Assembly: GCA_964017235.1 (NCBI GenBank)
Contig: OZ024931.1
Coordinates: 101,822,221 to 101,886,220 of the forward strand
From: Sabellastarte sp. h YS-2021
Taxonomy: Eukaryota > Annelida > Polychaeta > Sabellida > Sabellidae
Direction of reading: 5' to 3'
DNA: 64,000 nucleotides
Of the stretch, positions 35,167-45,090 are shown in pieces (positions within the stretch are counted from its first letter, which is position 1; every line of letters begins with the position of its first letter). The notes under the pieces are model-generated. The model worked only from the letters and a program-made list of their open reading frames with translations. It ran no database searches and was not told where the DNA came from. Made by a program: the position numbers and the translations under genes.

Positions 35167-36760
35167 GTGTTCAACACCACCTCACAAATAGTCTCAGGTA
35201 ATAAAATAAAGGTGTTATCTGCAAACTGCCAAGGACTACAAAATAAACAGAAAAAAACTGACGTTTTAGGATATTTCACGCAAAAAGATGCAAATATTCT
35301 TTGCCTTCAGGATACTCATTGGACAGAAAAGGATTTAAAAGATATAAAAAATATATGGTCTGGGGACTGCTATATTCATGGGTCTAAAACAAATGCAAGA
35401 GGTGTAGCAATTCTTTTCCGGAATAATTTTGAATATGAAGTACTGTCAACTCAGAAAGACACAGACGGAAATTATCTTAGCCTTATTCTGAAAATAAGTT
35501 CAGTGACCATAAACCTCATGACAATCTATGCACCTAATAGGGATTCCCCACTATTTTTCTCTAAATTACAAGATCTATTACAAGACAATGATGCAGACTA
35601 CTGTGTCATATGTGGGGACTTTAATTTAGTATTGAATCCAGTTATGGATACATATGGATACAAACACATTAATAATCCAAAAGCCAGACTTGCTACCTTA
35701 AAAATCATGGAGGACTTTGGTTTAGTAGATATTTACAGACACCAACACCCAAGTGCCCGTCGCTTCACTTGGAGGAAGCGAAACCCAGTAAAGCAAGCCA
35801 GATTGGACTTTTAGCTCATATCGGAAACCCTCGCAGACATAAGAGACAATTGTGAAATCAAACCAGGATACAGGTCTGACCATTCCAGTATAGAATTAAC
35901 CATAACATTAAATAATTTCAAAATTGGGAAAGGAATCTGGAAATTCAATAATAGTTTGTTAAAGAACCAAGATTATTTGAATCTAATAAATAAAGTTATT
36001 AAAGAGGAAGCAATTAAATATGCTCTACCAGTCTATAATTTAGAATATCTTGATGAAAACTATAGAGAAGTCAATTTCACAATTGATAACTATTTATTTT
36101 TAGAAGTTCTTCTTTTAAGAATACGTGGTGAAAGTATAAAATTCTCAACTTTATAAAAAAGAAAAATAACTCAAAAGAAATGGAATTGATAAAAGATATA
36201 GAATATTTAGAGCAACATAATGATGTCACTACATCACATGGGGATCTATTGTCTGACAAAAAGGCAGAGCTTGAATATTTGAGAGAAAATAAAGTGAAGG
36301 GGGAACAAATAAGGTCTCGTATACAATGGTTAAGTGAGGGCGAAAAACCATCCAAAACCTTCTGTAAATTGGAAACCAAAACTTTTATTGAAAAAACTAT
36401 CAGAAAGCTCCAAATTCAAAATGGACAGTATATTTATGACCAAAAAGAATTGCTACACCAAATAAAGACTTACTATACTAACTTATTCAAAAACCAAGAT
36501 AAGTACCTCAACGCAGAAATTTCCGATCATCTGAAAAATATAACACTTCCACAAATTACAGATGGTGACCTAGGACATTACATTCAACTTGGGGAAATGA
36601 ACTCAATTCTCAAAAAAATGAAACATAATAAAACACCCGGAATAGATGGCATAACTGTTGAATTTTTGAAAGTATTCTGGGGAAGCCTGAAATACTATAT
36701 TCTTAATGCAATAAATTTCTGCTTTGAAAAAGGCATAATGCCACCATCTCTGCGTCAATA
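35167..36760 (+). pseudogene. LINE ORF2, AP endonuclease and RT N-terminal part
   Basis: The first frame opens with VLSANCQGLQNKQKKTDVL and continues with ILCLQDTHW, RGVAILFRNN, TIYAPNRDSP and VICGDFNLVLNP. It ends its APE domain with RRFTWRKRNPVKQARLDF: the Asn, Glu-equivalent (Gln in LQDTH), Tyr, Asp-Asn (GDFN) and Thr-Trp blocks of APE-type endonucleases. A TAG at 35812-35814 stands where LDFW/FLIS is expected. The same frame then continues to 36156, where a one-base slip moves it to the frame of 36180-36761 (EGEKPSKTFCKLE, then KTPGIDGITVEFLKVFW, RT block 0/1). Near 36760 a further slip leads into the main RT frame. Confidence 0.85.
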
Positions 36761-38893
36761 ATTGTTTGCCTGCCAAAAGGCAACATTAGGATAGAACCCT
36801 ATTAAAAAATTGGAGGCCAATTTCTCTGTTGTCTGTAATATACAAATTAGCTTCATGCGTGATAGCACATAGACTAAAAAGAAATTTGGACCAAATTATT
36901 TCAAAATCGCAAACAGGTTTTGTTCCAGGGAGGCATATGAGCGACACTACCAGATTAATATACAATATAATGTTTCATGCTGAAAGGGAAAATAAAGATG
37001 GGCTTTTATTATTAATTGACTTTGAAAAAGCTTTTGACTCCATTTCTTGGATCTTTTTATACAATATTTTGGTCAAATTTGGCCTAAGTAAAAATTTTAT
37101 AAAATGGGTAAAACTTTTTAATAAGGACATAAAAGCTTATATATTGCAATGTGGTTTTTTGTCTGAAGAAATCCCAACTGAAAGAGGATGCAGACAAGGA
37201 GATCCCTTAGCACCATATCTGTTTTTAACGGGAGCAGAAATTCTGTCTATTCTAATCAAAGTAGATCCAAAAATACTAGGTTTAAACATAAAGGATAACA
37301 GCATAAAAATAACTCAGTTTGCAGATGACACCACTCTCATTCTTGATGGCTCACAACACTCCCTAGAGGCAGCTCTAAATATTTTAGAAATCTTTGGAAA
37401 CTTTTCAGGGCTGAAAATGAATATGGAGAAAACTAAAGTCATATGGATTGGCAGAAAATGTTACTCAAAAGAAAAATTAAATGTTAGTTATAATCTGCAA
37501 TGGGGCAATCATGAATTCACAATGTTAGGGTTAAATTTTTCCATAAATTTAAAAGAAATTTCAAATATAAATTATACTAGAACATTGGAAAAAGTTAGAA
37601 ATGAGATGGGAAAATGGAAGTACAGATATCTGACACCCTTTGGCAGGATCACACTGATAAAAACAATGTTTCTTTCAAAATTAACACATTTGTTTCTGAG
37701 TATTCCTGCCCCACCTACTGTCCTACAAGAAATCAATGGTTTAATATTTTCATTTTTATGGAATAACAAACCTGATAAGGTTAAAAGAAACACTATCTGT
37801 GGAGACTATCTAAATGGGGGCCTGAAAATGATGAACATTTTTAACTTTGAAAGAGCGTTGAAATTAAATTGGATACGAAAAGTTATACACCAAACAGAGG
37901 CATCCTGGAAATTACTACTACTTGATTCAGGCTACAAATTAAGTAATATAACTTTAATGGGTGGTAGCTTTCCATTTATACCACAGGCCCCATGAAGCGA
38001 TTTTTGGCAAATTGTTTTTGAATATTGGAAAGACTTCTCCCAAAAGAATCGACCAAAGTGTAATGAAGATATTTCACAGTCTTCTATATGGCACAACTAC
38101 CAATTGTCAAAATATCCCCTTTTCCTAGTCTCTTGGTACAACAAAGGAATACTGCTTGTGGGAGATATTCTTTACGAGGATGGGTCCATAATTTCCCATA
38201 CAAAATTAAATAGCAAGTACAACTTTTCAAGCAACATATTTGACTATCAGAGGACAAAACTCTGCACAGAAAAAATTATAAAAACATACCAGACAAATTC
38301 AAAATTTTCATATGAAAGACCAAACATTCCTTTTCAAGAACCTAGCTGTAAGCGAGTATGGGAAAAAAAGCTCAACTTCGAGGCAAATGATGCTACTTGG
38401 AAGGCTCTTTTTAAGGGGAGTCTTAAAATAGTAACCGACAACTACTTAAGATGGTTCCAATACAAAATATTGTACAATATCTTAGATACTAATGACTATC
38501 TCTTCAAAATCAAAGTAAGTGACACAAATTTATGTAGGCTGTGTAAGGAACACCCAGAAACAATTGTTCACTTATTTGTACAATGCCCTCAAGTAATATG
38601 TCTGTGGAATAACATAATACAATGGATTAAAAGTAGATTGCTCATTCAAATAGATTTAACCAACGCTAGAAAAATACTAGGTTATGAACAGTATGATCAA
38701 CATTTTGGCCCCTAAATTTTCTACTATTAATATCTAGACAATACATATTTTCATGTGCCAAAAACAACTATAAAACAAACATATATTTTCTCCCAAAAAA
38801 TGTGAACATAAATTCAATGAACAAAAATGTCTATCAATATTGAACCAATCCGAAGGAAATTTTAATGCAAAATGGGAACTGTGGGAAAACCTT
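36761..38893 (+). pseudogene. LINE ORF2, RT core and C-terminal domain
   Basis: After frameshifts near 36760-36825 (NWRPISLLSVIYK) the frame is open to 37995. It shows the RT blocks QTGFVPGRHMSDTTRLIYNI, LLLIDFEKAFDSISW, GCRQGDPLAPYLFLTGAEIL and ITQFADDTTLILDG with the catalytic FADD. TLEKVRNEMGKWKYRYLTPF and the FSFLWNNKPDKVKRNTICGD block follow. A TGA at 37993-37995 interrupts; the frame continues to 38715 with LCRLCKEHPETIVHLFVQCP, a CCHC-like LxxLCxxxxExxxHLFxxCP motif. After another slip the end reads NFLLLISRQYIFSC. The block pattern fits the L1/Tx1 clade. Confidence 0.9.
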
Positions 38894-39086
38894 TTAGTAT
38901 AAGCAGTGTACACTCTGACTCCAGGTATTTTTCTTGCTTTTTTAAAAATAGCAGTGATAACCTACACCTATGTTTGTAATATTATCTCATTTTGTAATAA
39001 CTATCTTGTTGATTATGATGTGTCAAAATCATATGTATATATGTTATATTCCTTATGACAAAAATAAAAAAAAAATAAATAAAAAA

Positions 39087-40260
39087 AAAATTTTTGAGAA
39101 CAGATTCATTTATGAAACCTTGCATTTTGTCATAAATGGCAAAAATCATTTTTCCGCCACTTTTGTCGGCCATCTTGAATTTCTGCGTTAAACGCAAAAA
39201 CCGGAAACGGAGCAAGATAGAGCAATTTCGACAAAATTTTTGACCCACAGGGTATATGCAGAGTCTACTGGCAACTTTTCGCAAAAATCATTTTCCTGCC
39301 ACTTTTGGTAGCCATCTGGAATTTCTGCGTAAATCACTAAAACACGTTTATCTTGGAAACAGAGCGAGATAGAGCGATTTCAACGAAATTTTTGAGAACA
39401 GATTCATTTATGAAACCTTGCATTTTGTCATAAATGGCAAAACATATTAAACACAGGAAGATGATCATTTCTACAAACTCATTAATACTCACTGGGATGC
39501 AGCAAAAACAATTTCTGTTTCTCTTGCAAAACAATACTGTAGTTATATCTTAAACCATGCAAGATAGACTGATTTCGGCGAAATTTTTGACCCTCAGGGC
39601 ATCTCTGCTCAGTAATGAACTCAAATTTCACAAATTATTTGTCTATCAAAAAATTGCCGCCATTTTGAATTTTCGAATTTTTCACAAAAATTGCAAAACA
39701 CAAAAAGGCTTGTATCTCGAAAACCACGAGAGATAGAGCAATTTCAATGAAATTTTCTAGACACAGGTCATCCATGCAGAGTATTCAAGCCAATTTTCAA
39801 AAAAATTTTGTCTTGCCAAAAATGGCGGCCATTTTGAATTTTCAAATTTTTTACAAAAATTGCAAAACACAAAAATGCCTGTATATCTTGAAATCCGTGC
39901 GAGATAGTAAATTTGATAAAATTTTTTACCCGTAGGGTATCTCTGCAGAGTAGTTTTAAAAAAATGTAAAAAAATGTTTGTCTTGCCAAAAATGGCGGCC
40001 ATTTTGAATTTTCGAATTTTTTGCAAAAATTGCAAAACACAAAAATACCTGTATCTTGAAAACTGTGCGAGATAGAGTGATTTCGACGAAATTTTTGACC
40101 CACAGGGTGTCTCCACAGAGTAGTAAACCCCATTTTCAAAAAATTTTGTCTCGCCAAAAATGGCGGCCATTTTGAATTTTCAAATTTTTCCTAAAAATTG
40201 CAAAACAGAAAAATGCTTGTATCTTGAAAACCGTGCAATTAAGTTATTTTAATGGATGTC
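39087..40260. repeat. Minisatellite D, second part (about 7 units)
   Basis: Continues the unit broken by the LINE, then units of roughly 140-150 bp with CCAAAAATGGCGGCCATTTT, GAATTTTCGAATTTTT, AATTGCAAAACACAAAAAT, CTTGAAAACCGTGCGAGATA and GATTTCGACGAAATTTTTGA. GGCGGCCATTTTGAA gives repeated KMAAIF-type ORFs on the minus strand, which are artefacts of the repeat. Confidence 0.85.
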
Positions 40261-40380
40261 AAATTAAGTAATTTGATATCAACTGGGTGGCCACATAATT
40301 GCTGCTTGCTGCCAGTAAGCAGCAGGCCTTGGCCTCTTTTTAGCTTACTGGCCAACGGCCGTAAGCTAATGGCATGGCCA

Positions 40381-41056
40381 GGGGCCGGATTCACGAAAGG
40401 TCTCAAGTCTCAAATCTTAGATTTTGGTCTCAAATCTAAGATTTTTCTTAGATTTTTCTCAGATTTGAGACCTTTTGCTCAGCTGAGATTCACAAAAGAT
40501 CTCAGGCTAAGATTTTTCTCAGATTTGGTCTCAAATCTGAGACTGCCTAGGGCGTGACTTAAGTTTTCATAAAATGGAGTATATGTAATAAAAAGTCACA
40601 AAACAAAATGAAAATAGTGAAGTAGGACATATTGTTTAACTTGTAACACAAAATATGAATATATATTGAGTGTTTGTACAAAAACAACAGAAAACATTTA
40701 CATTACAAATTTACATGAGTGGCTTGTTTTGCTGTTATAATCAATTCTTTTGAATGTCAGTACAAATTATAGTAACACGACAACATTGTGCTTGATTGAA
40801 AATATTCCAGAATGTGAGTATATATAGTTGAGTGGTAAAATATAAATGTGTACACTTTCCACTAATCTTAACAAAATGTTACATCAATTTTGATTGGTCC
40901 AGACTTAAAACTTGGCTGAGATTTTGGTCTCAGCTGAGATTCCTTTTCGTGAATCTCAACTTAAGCAGAATCTCAGCTGAGACAAAAATCTCAGATTTGA
41001 GCAAAAGCTCAGCTGAGATTTGGCTAAGACTTGAGACCTTTCGTGAATCCGGCCCC
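40381..41056. mobile_element. MITE with 30-bp perfect terminal inverted repeats
   Basis: Bases 40381-40410 (GGGGCCGGATTCACGAAAGG then TCTCAAGTCT) are exactly complementary to 41027-41056. Inside both ends many TCTCAG/CTGAGA and AAATCTTAGATTTT words form subterminal inverted copies. The 676-bp element interrupts the lead sequence of a minisatellite D element: host text before (GCTAATGGCATGGCCA) and after (TGGCGTCGTC) aligns with 32352-32415. The target duplication is ambiguous because TGG/CCA overlaps the ends. GGGGCC-ATTCACGAA termini resemble PIF/Harbinger-type MITEs, but that is tentative. Confidence 0.85.
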
Positions 41057-42600
41057 TGGCGTCGTCTTCATTGTTGTTGTTGTTGTTGTTGTCGTCAACA
41101 ATTTTTTCCAGCCTCTTCTCCTCAGAAACTACTGCACCGATTTCTTTGAAATTTGGTATGGAGCTTCCTTGGGTAGAGGACTATCATTTTTCCTCATTGC
41201 ATGTTTTTCAACCAATCACAGAAGGTCACATGACCAAAAACATGTTTTTCAAAAGGGTGTGCTTGTCTGGATGATAACTTAAAAAGCGCTTCACCTATTC
41301 CTATGAAATTTTGCAAGTAGGTTCGTTATATACATGTCTGGAAATCAATAACTTTTCGAAGTGATCCAATACAAAATGGCCGACTTATTAATAATTTACT
41401 AAATGTCTCGATTTTTCTAAACGATGAAAAAACAAAAACGTGTTTATCTCAGAAACGGTGCGAGATAGAGCGATTTCGTTGAAATTTTCGACCCCTGGGG
41501 TTTCTAAGGAGCGTACTCTTTGCAATTTTCAAAAAATTTTCCCCTCCCCAAAAATGGCGGCCATTTTGAATTTTCGATTTTTTGCCAAAAATGGAAAAAC
41601 ACAAAATTGCTTGTATCTCCTTAACCGTGCGAGATAGAGCGATTTCGTCGAAATTTTCGACCCAAGGGGAATGACAGGAATGTACTCTTGGCAGTTTTCA
41701 AAAAATTTTCCCCTCCCCAAAAATGGCAGCCATTTTGAATTTTCGAATTTTTGCCAAAAATGGAAAAACGCAAAATTGCTTCTATCTCCTTAACCGTGCG
41801 AGATAGAGCGATTTCGTCGAAATTTTCGACCCGTAGGGTATCTAAGGACTGTACTCTTGGTAATTTTCAAAAAAAATTTCCCCTCTCCAAAAATGGCGGC
41901 CATTTTGAATTTTCGATTTTTTGCCAAAAATGGAAAAACACAAAATTGCTTGTATCTCCTTAACCGTGCGAGATAGAGCGATTTCGTCGAAATTTTCGAC
42001 CCACAGAGTATCTTAGGAATGTATTCTTGCCAATTTTCAAAAAAATTTCCCCTCCCCAAAAGTGGCGGCCATTTTCGAATTTTTGCCAAAAACGGCAAAA
42101 CACAAAATTGCTTCTATCTCCTTAACCGTGCGAGATAGAGCGATTTCGTCGAAATTTTCGACCCATAGGGTATCTAAGAAATGTACTCTTGCCAATTTTC
42201 AAAAAATTTTCCCCTCCTCAAAAATAGCGGCCATTTTGAATTTTTGCCAAAAATGGAAAAACACAAAATTGCTTCTATCTCCTTAACCGTGCCAGATAGA
42301 GCAATTTCGTCGAAATTTTTGACCCACAGGGTATCTAAGGGATATATACTCTTGGCAATTTTCAAAAAATTTTCCCCTCCCCAAAAATGGCAGCCATTTT
42401 GAATTTTCGAATTTTTGCCTAAAATGGCAAAACACAAAATTGCTTCTATCTCCTTAACCATGCGAGATAGAGCGATTTCGTCGAAATTTTCGACCCACAG
42501 GGTATGTAAGAAATGAAAAAAAATGGAAAAACAAAAATTTCCTTATCTCCTTAACCGTGCAAGATTAACCGTCAAAATTTTCGACCCAACCATCCTATTT
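41057..42600. repeat. Lead plus minisatellite D variant (about 8 units)
   Basis: The lead repeats 32400-32720 (TTTTTCCAGCCTCTTCTC, GGTATGGAGCTTCCTTGGGT, CATGTTTTTCAAAAGGGTGT). A TTG/GTC trinucleotide run lies at 41068-41096. Units of roughly 140-150 bp then follow: ATTGCTTGTATCTCCTTAAC, CGTGCGAGATAGAGCGATTT, CGTCGAAATTTTCGACCC and ATTTTCCCCTCCCCAAAAAT. The array ends near 42600 with a CAGACAGACAGA tail motif. Confidence 0.85.
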
Positions 42601-43410
42601 CTATTTGAGTTATAAGGGTGAAATGGTGCACAGACAGACAGACAGAAACAAACTGATCACAATAACCCTCTCCTATTGTCGAGCGTTAACTAGAAAAGTA
42701 TTGCATTTACAGCATTTTGTTAAAATATGTTATTCATCTACTTTTTCCATAGCAACAGCATGGTCAGTAACTTGGGTGTCTATCTCATGAGTAAAATCAC
42801 TTGTAACTTGAAAACTATTGCATTTAGAGAATTTGGTGCAAATCTGTTATTCACCTACTTTTGGGTCAGCAATAACATAATAAAATTTCAGACCTCCAGC
42901 TCGTGGCATAGCCGAGTAATAGCTACTTTTGCCTTTGCTGGTGAATACATTTTGCATCTGGCCACAGATGCGTCCTTGGTCTAGTTTACAAATGAAACAG
43001 GATCTTGTAACACTGCTGTACAATTTTGCCAAAAGGTTCATGGGGTGGACATTACACATGATAATGTGTGTTCTATACTATTCAAATGTCACAGCTACTA
43101 TCAACAGGGCGTCCTATTTCTAGTTACAACTTTTGGCAGCCATCTTGGATTTCTGTGGAAAATAAAACATCATAAATATCTCGGAAACCGTAAGACATAA
43201 AGCAGTTTCCAGTGAAGTTTGTACCCTAGGGGTAGTAAGAATATTTTGTTGCAACCCCAAAAAATTCAATTTTTTTTCAGATTTTGGCGGCCATCTTCGA
43301 TTTATGCGGAAAATAAAAAATGGTAATATCTCAGAAACTGGAAGAGATAGCGCAATTTTGAGTGAATGTTGGACCCTAGAGATAGTAAAGAGTATAAACG
43401 CTTGCATTAT
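42601..43410. repeat. Short blocks of minisatellites B and D
   Basis: About 42680-42930 holds two B-type units (AAAGTATTGCATTTACAGCA, ATATGTTATTCATCTACTTT, GGCATAGCCGAGTAATAGCT). 43120-43400 holds two units related to D (TTTGGCAGCCATCTTGGATT, ATATCTCGGAAACCGTAAGA). Between them about 190 bp are unassigned. The CACAGACAGACAGACAGAAA stretch at about 42630 looks like the end of the preceding D-type element. Confidence 0.65.
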
Positions 43411-43960
43411 TACTTATGTTAAAGCTGTGGGGTACACTTTCTCCCACATTTATTTCATATTTGGTAGATATCTTGTCACACTTTGCGTAGATGTGGTGTG
43501 AAAATCAAGTGAGTTATACCCTTTTTACATTTTCTGAGTAAAAGCCTTAGGTCTCAAAAAATTGTCCGGGCCCAGACATGATGTAAAAATGGCAAGGTCA
43601 CTACAGTAAGGTGAAACTAAGGTTACACTATCAAAAACACACAATAACCTAATTTATACTCCTGACATTCTAAGAAAAGTTTTTTCCTAACTTTCTGGTA
43701 CATAATGAAATGTATGCATGCAAAACTGACAAATAATAATTGCTTTATTGAAGAAGTTGTATTACATTGAAGTTTTAGTTGTGTTCACAATATATATTCT
43801 TTTGCATAATCACCGACCTATTTGGGTGACCAGGTTATATCATCACAGAATATAAAAATACATGTGACGAAATACACAAGTATGAAAAAGTATTTGGGTG
43901 GCACAACCACAACATGCGGGTCGCCAGTAAGCAGCAGGCCTTGGCCTATTTTTTAAAAGA
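43411..43960. other. Intron sequence without recognised features
   Basis: AT-rich, no repeat or coding signal recognised. The last bases (GCCAGTAAGCAGCAGGCCTT at about 43923) also occur near 40311, again next to a tandem-repeat lead. Confidence 0.5.
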
Positions 43961-44647
43961 TACCTTAACTATCGAGGATGATAAATCGTAAAATTCATGC
44001 AGATCTGTCTGTTCGTCTGTTCCCCAGAGCCATTACAAAGAGAGGTACCCCCACCCAAAGTGTGAAAATTTCAACACTTCATCACAATTTTCTCAGTTAC
44101 TATTGAAGGGATTTTTCTCTTATCTTGCATATATGTACTAGGCCACTAGTAGATTCACTTGTGTGAGTATCAGGCCTGGATCTTTCTTAACTTTTTTTAT
44201 GAAATGGTTAAATAATTTTTAATGCATTAAAATTCCTGAAATCATACACTAAATTACTTATAACTTGAAAAGTATTGCATTTAGAGCATTTTATTAAAAT
44301 ATGTTATTCACCTACTTTTTCCATAGCTACAACATAGTGAGTAACTTGGGTGTCTCTCCCAATAGCTAAGTGAGTAATAGATACTTTCTGACTTTTCAGT
44401 ACCATAATGAGTAAAATCACTGGTGACTCGAAAACCATTGCATATAGAGAATTTTGTGTAAATACGTTATTCATCTACTTTTGGGTCAGCTATAACATAG
44501 TAAAATTGCAGACCTGTAACTCATTGCATAACTGAGTTATAGCTACTTGGAGGTTATCACTGTTGAGTAAATTCCTTGTAACTTGAAAACTGTTGCATTT
44601 AGAGAATTTTCTTTGACTATGTTATTTATGCACTTTTGAATCAGCTG
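43961..44647. repeat. Lead plus minisatellite B, third block (about 3 units)
   Basis: The lead 43985-44230 matches 29940-30230 (GAGGTACCCCCACC, TTCAACACTTCATCACAATT, TATCTTGCATATATGTACTA). Units of the B family follow and are cut at GAATCAGCT by DIRS copy E. Confidence 0.8.
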
Positions 44648-44648
44648 T

Positions 44649-44807
44649 CTCTGGAAACATGGGCAGGAAGCTTCTCAGATCGGTGGATCTACCGGCAAAG
44701 ACATGCCAGCTTGGAAGCCCTTTTGGGGGCGCGGTAGAGCTAGAGGCAGAGGAGGTCAGCCCAGATGCAGCACCCGCCCTCCTAAGGAAACAGCACAGTA
44801 CAAATGA
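44649..44807 (+). pseudogene. DIRS copy E gag C-terminus
   Basis: One frame reads to a TGA at 44805-44807 with KDMPAWKPFWGRGRARGRGG, then QPRCSTRPPKE. An Arg/Gly-rich RGRGG box at the end of gag is common in retroelement nucleocapsid regions. The rest of gag is lost at the truncation point. Confidence 0.6.
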
Positions 44808-44813
44808 CAATTA

Positions 44814-45090
44814 TTGCATAGTGAATCCGGTGCCAGTGGCCTGGCCAGTGGATTATGTTCTAAATGTTCAAAGACAAGACTTTTCTGTGACTGTTCAACC
44901 TCCTGTATTGTGTCCTGTTGTCAGTCCTGTACGTTCTGTCTTAAATGTGCGAGGGCAGTTGCAAAAGAAAGACATAAGTCCTTCATCATAGTCAAAAAGA
45001 GAAATAAATTCTGTGAAAGGTGTTTCTATTGTAGATCAATGTGTTTTTGCCCAAAATCTTCCCAGTGCCCCCATGGTTGCTCATGTCAAA
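44814..45090 (+). CDS. Cysteine-rich reading frame between gag and RT of DIRS copy E
   Basis: The frame beginning right after the gag stop has 18 cysteines in about 80 residues, arranged in pairs: LCSKCS, LFCDCSTSC, SCCQSCTFCLKC, KFCERCFYCRSMCFC, QCPHGCSC. A basic stretch (AKERHKSFIIVKKRNKF) divides two Cys clusters. The frame stays open to 45527 but overlaps RT after about 45013, where the RT frame carries the conserved sequence. It could be the N-terminus of the pol protein joined by a slip, or a separate zinc-binding product. Copy F lacks the segment and copy H is cut by the window end, so conservation cannot be tested here. Confidence 0.5.

Larger units (their letters stand above)
33414..39086 (+). 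mobile_element. L1/Tx1-like LINE, apparently full-length insertion, inactive
   Basis: The element interrupts a minisatellite D unit exactly. AAAATTTTTGA is present at 33403-33413 and again at 39087-39097, after which the unit continues as at 33251. This 7-11 bp target duplication is partly ambiguous because four of the As merge with the A-rich tail (39061-39090). Order: 5' region with tandem repeats, an AP endonuclease domain, an RT domain with FADD, a C-terminal zinc-knuckle-like domain, a short 3' UTR and an A-rich tail. No ORF1 was identified between the 5' repeats and the endonuclease. Nonsense and frameshift mutations make it inactive. Confidence 0.85.

Noticed and set aside
34911..35201. 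Candidate LINE ORF1 of 96 codons
   Set aside because: No coiled coil, RRM-like or zinc-knuckle pattern; AT-rich and cut short before the endonuclease.
35167..38893. Reading the LINE stops as programmed recoding
   Set aside because: Each stop sits where relatives have a sense codon, and frameshifts are scattered; decay explains them better.
41031..41149. Leucine/valine-rich ORFs near 41.07 kb
   Set aside because: Produced by a TTG/GTC trinucleotide run in a repeat lead.
39757..42461. Overlapping minus-strand ORFs with repeated KMAAIFGE-type sequence
   Set aside because: They follow the minisatellite D period, and the common words come from GGCGGCCATTTT in each unit; no independent coding signal.
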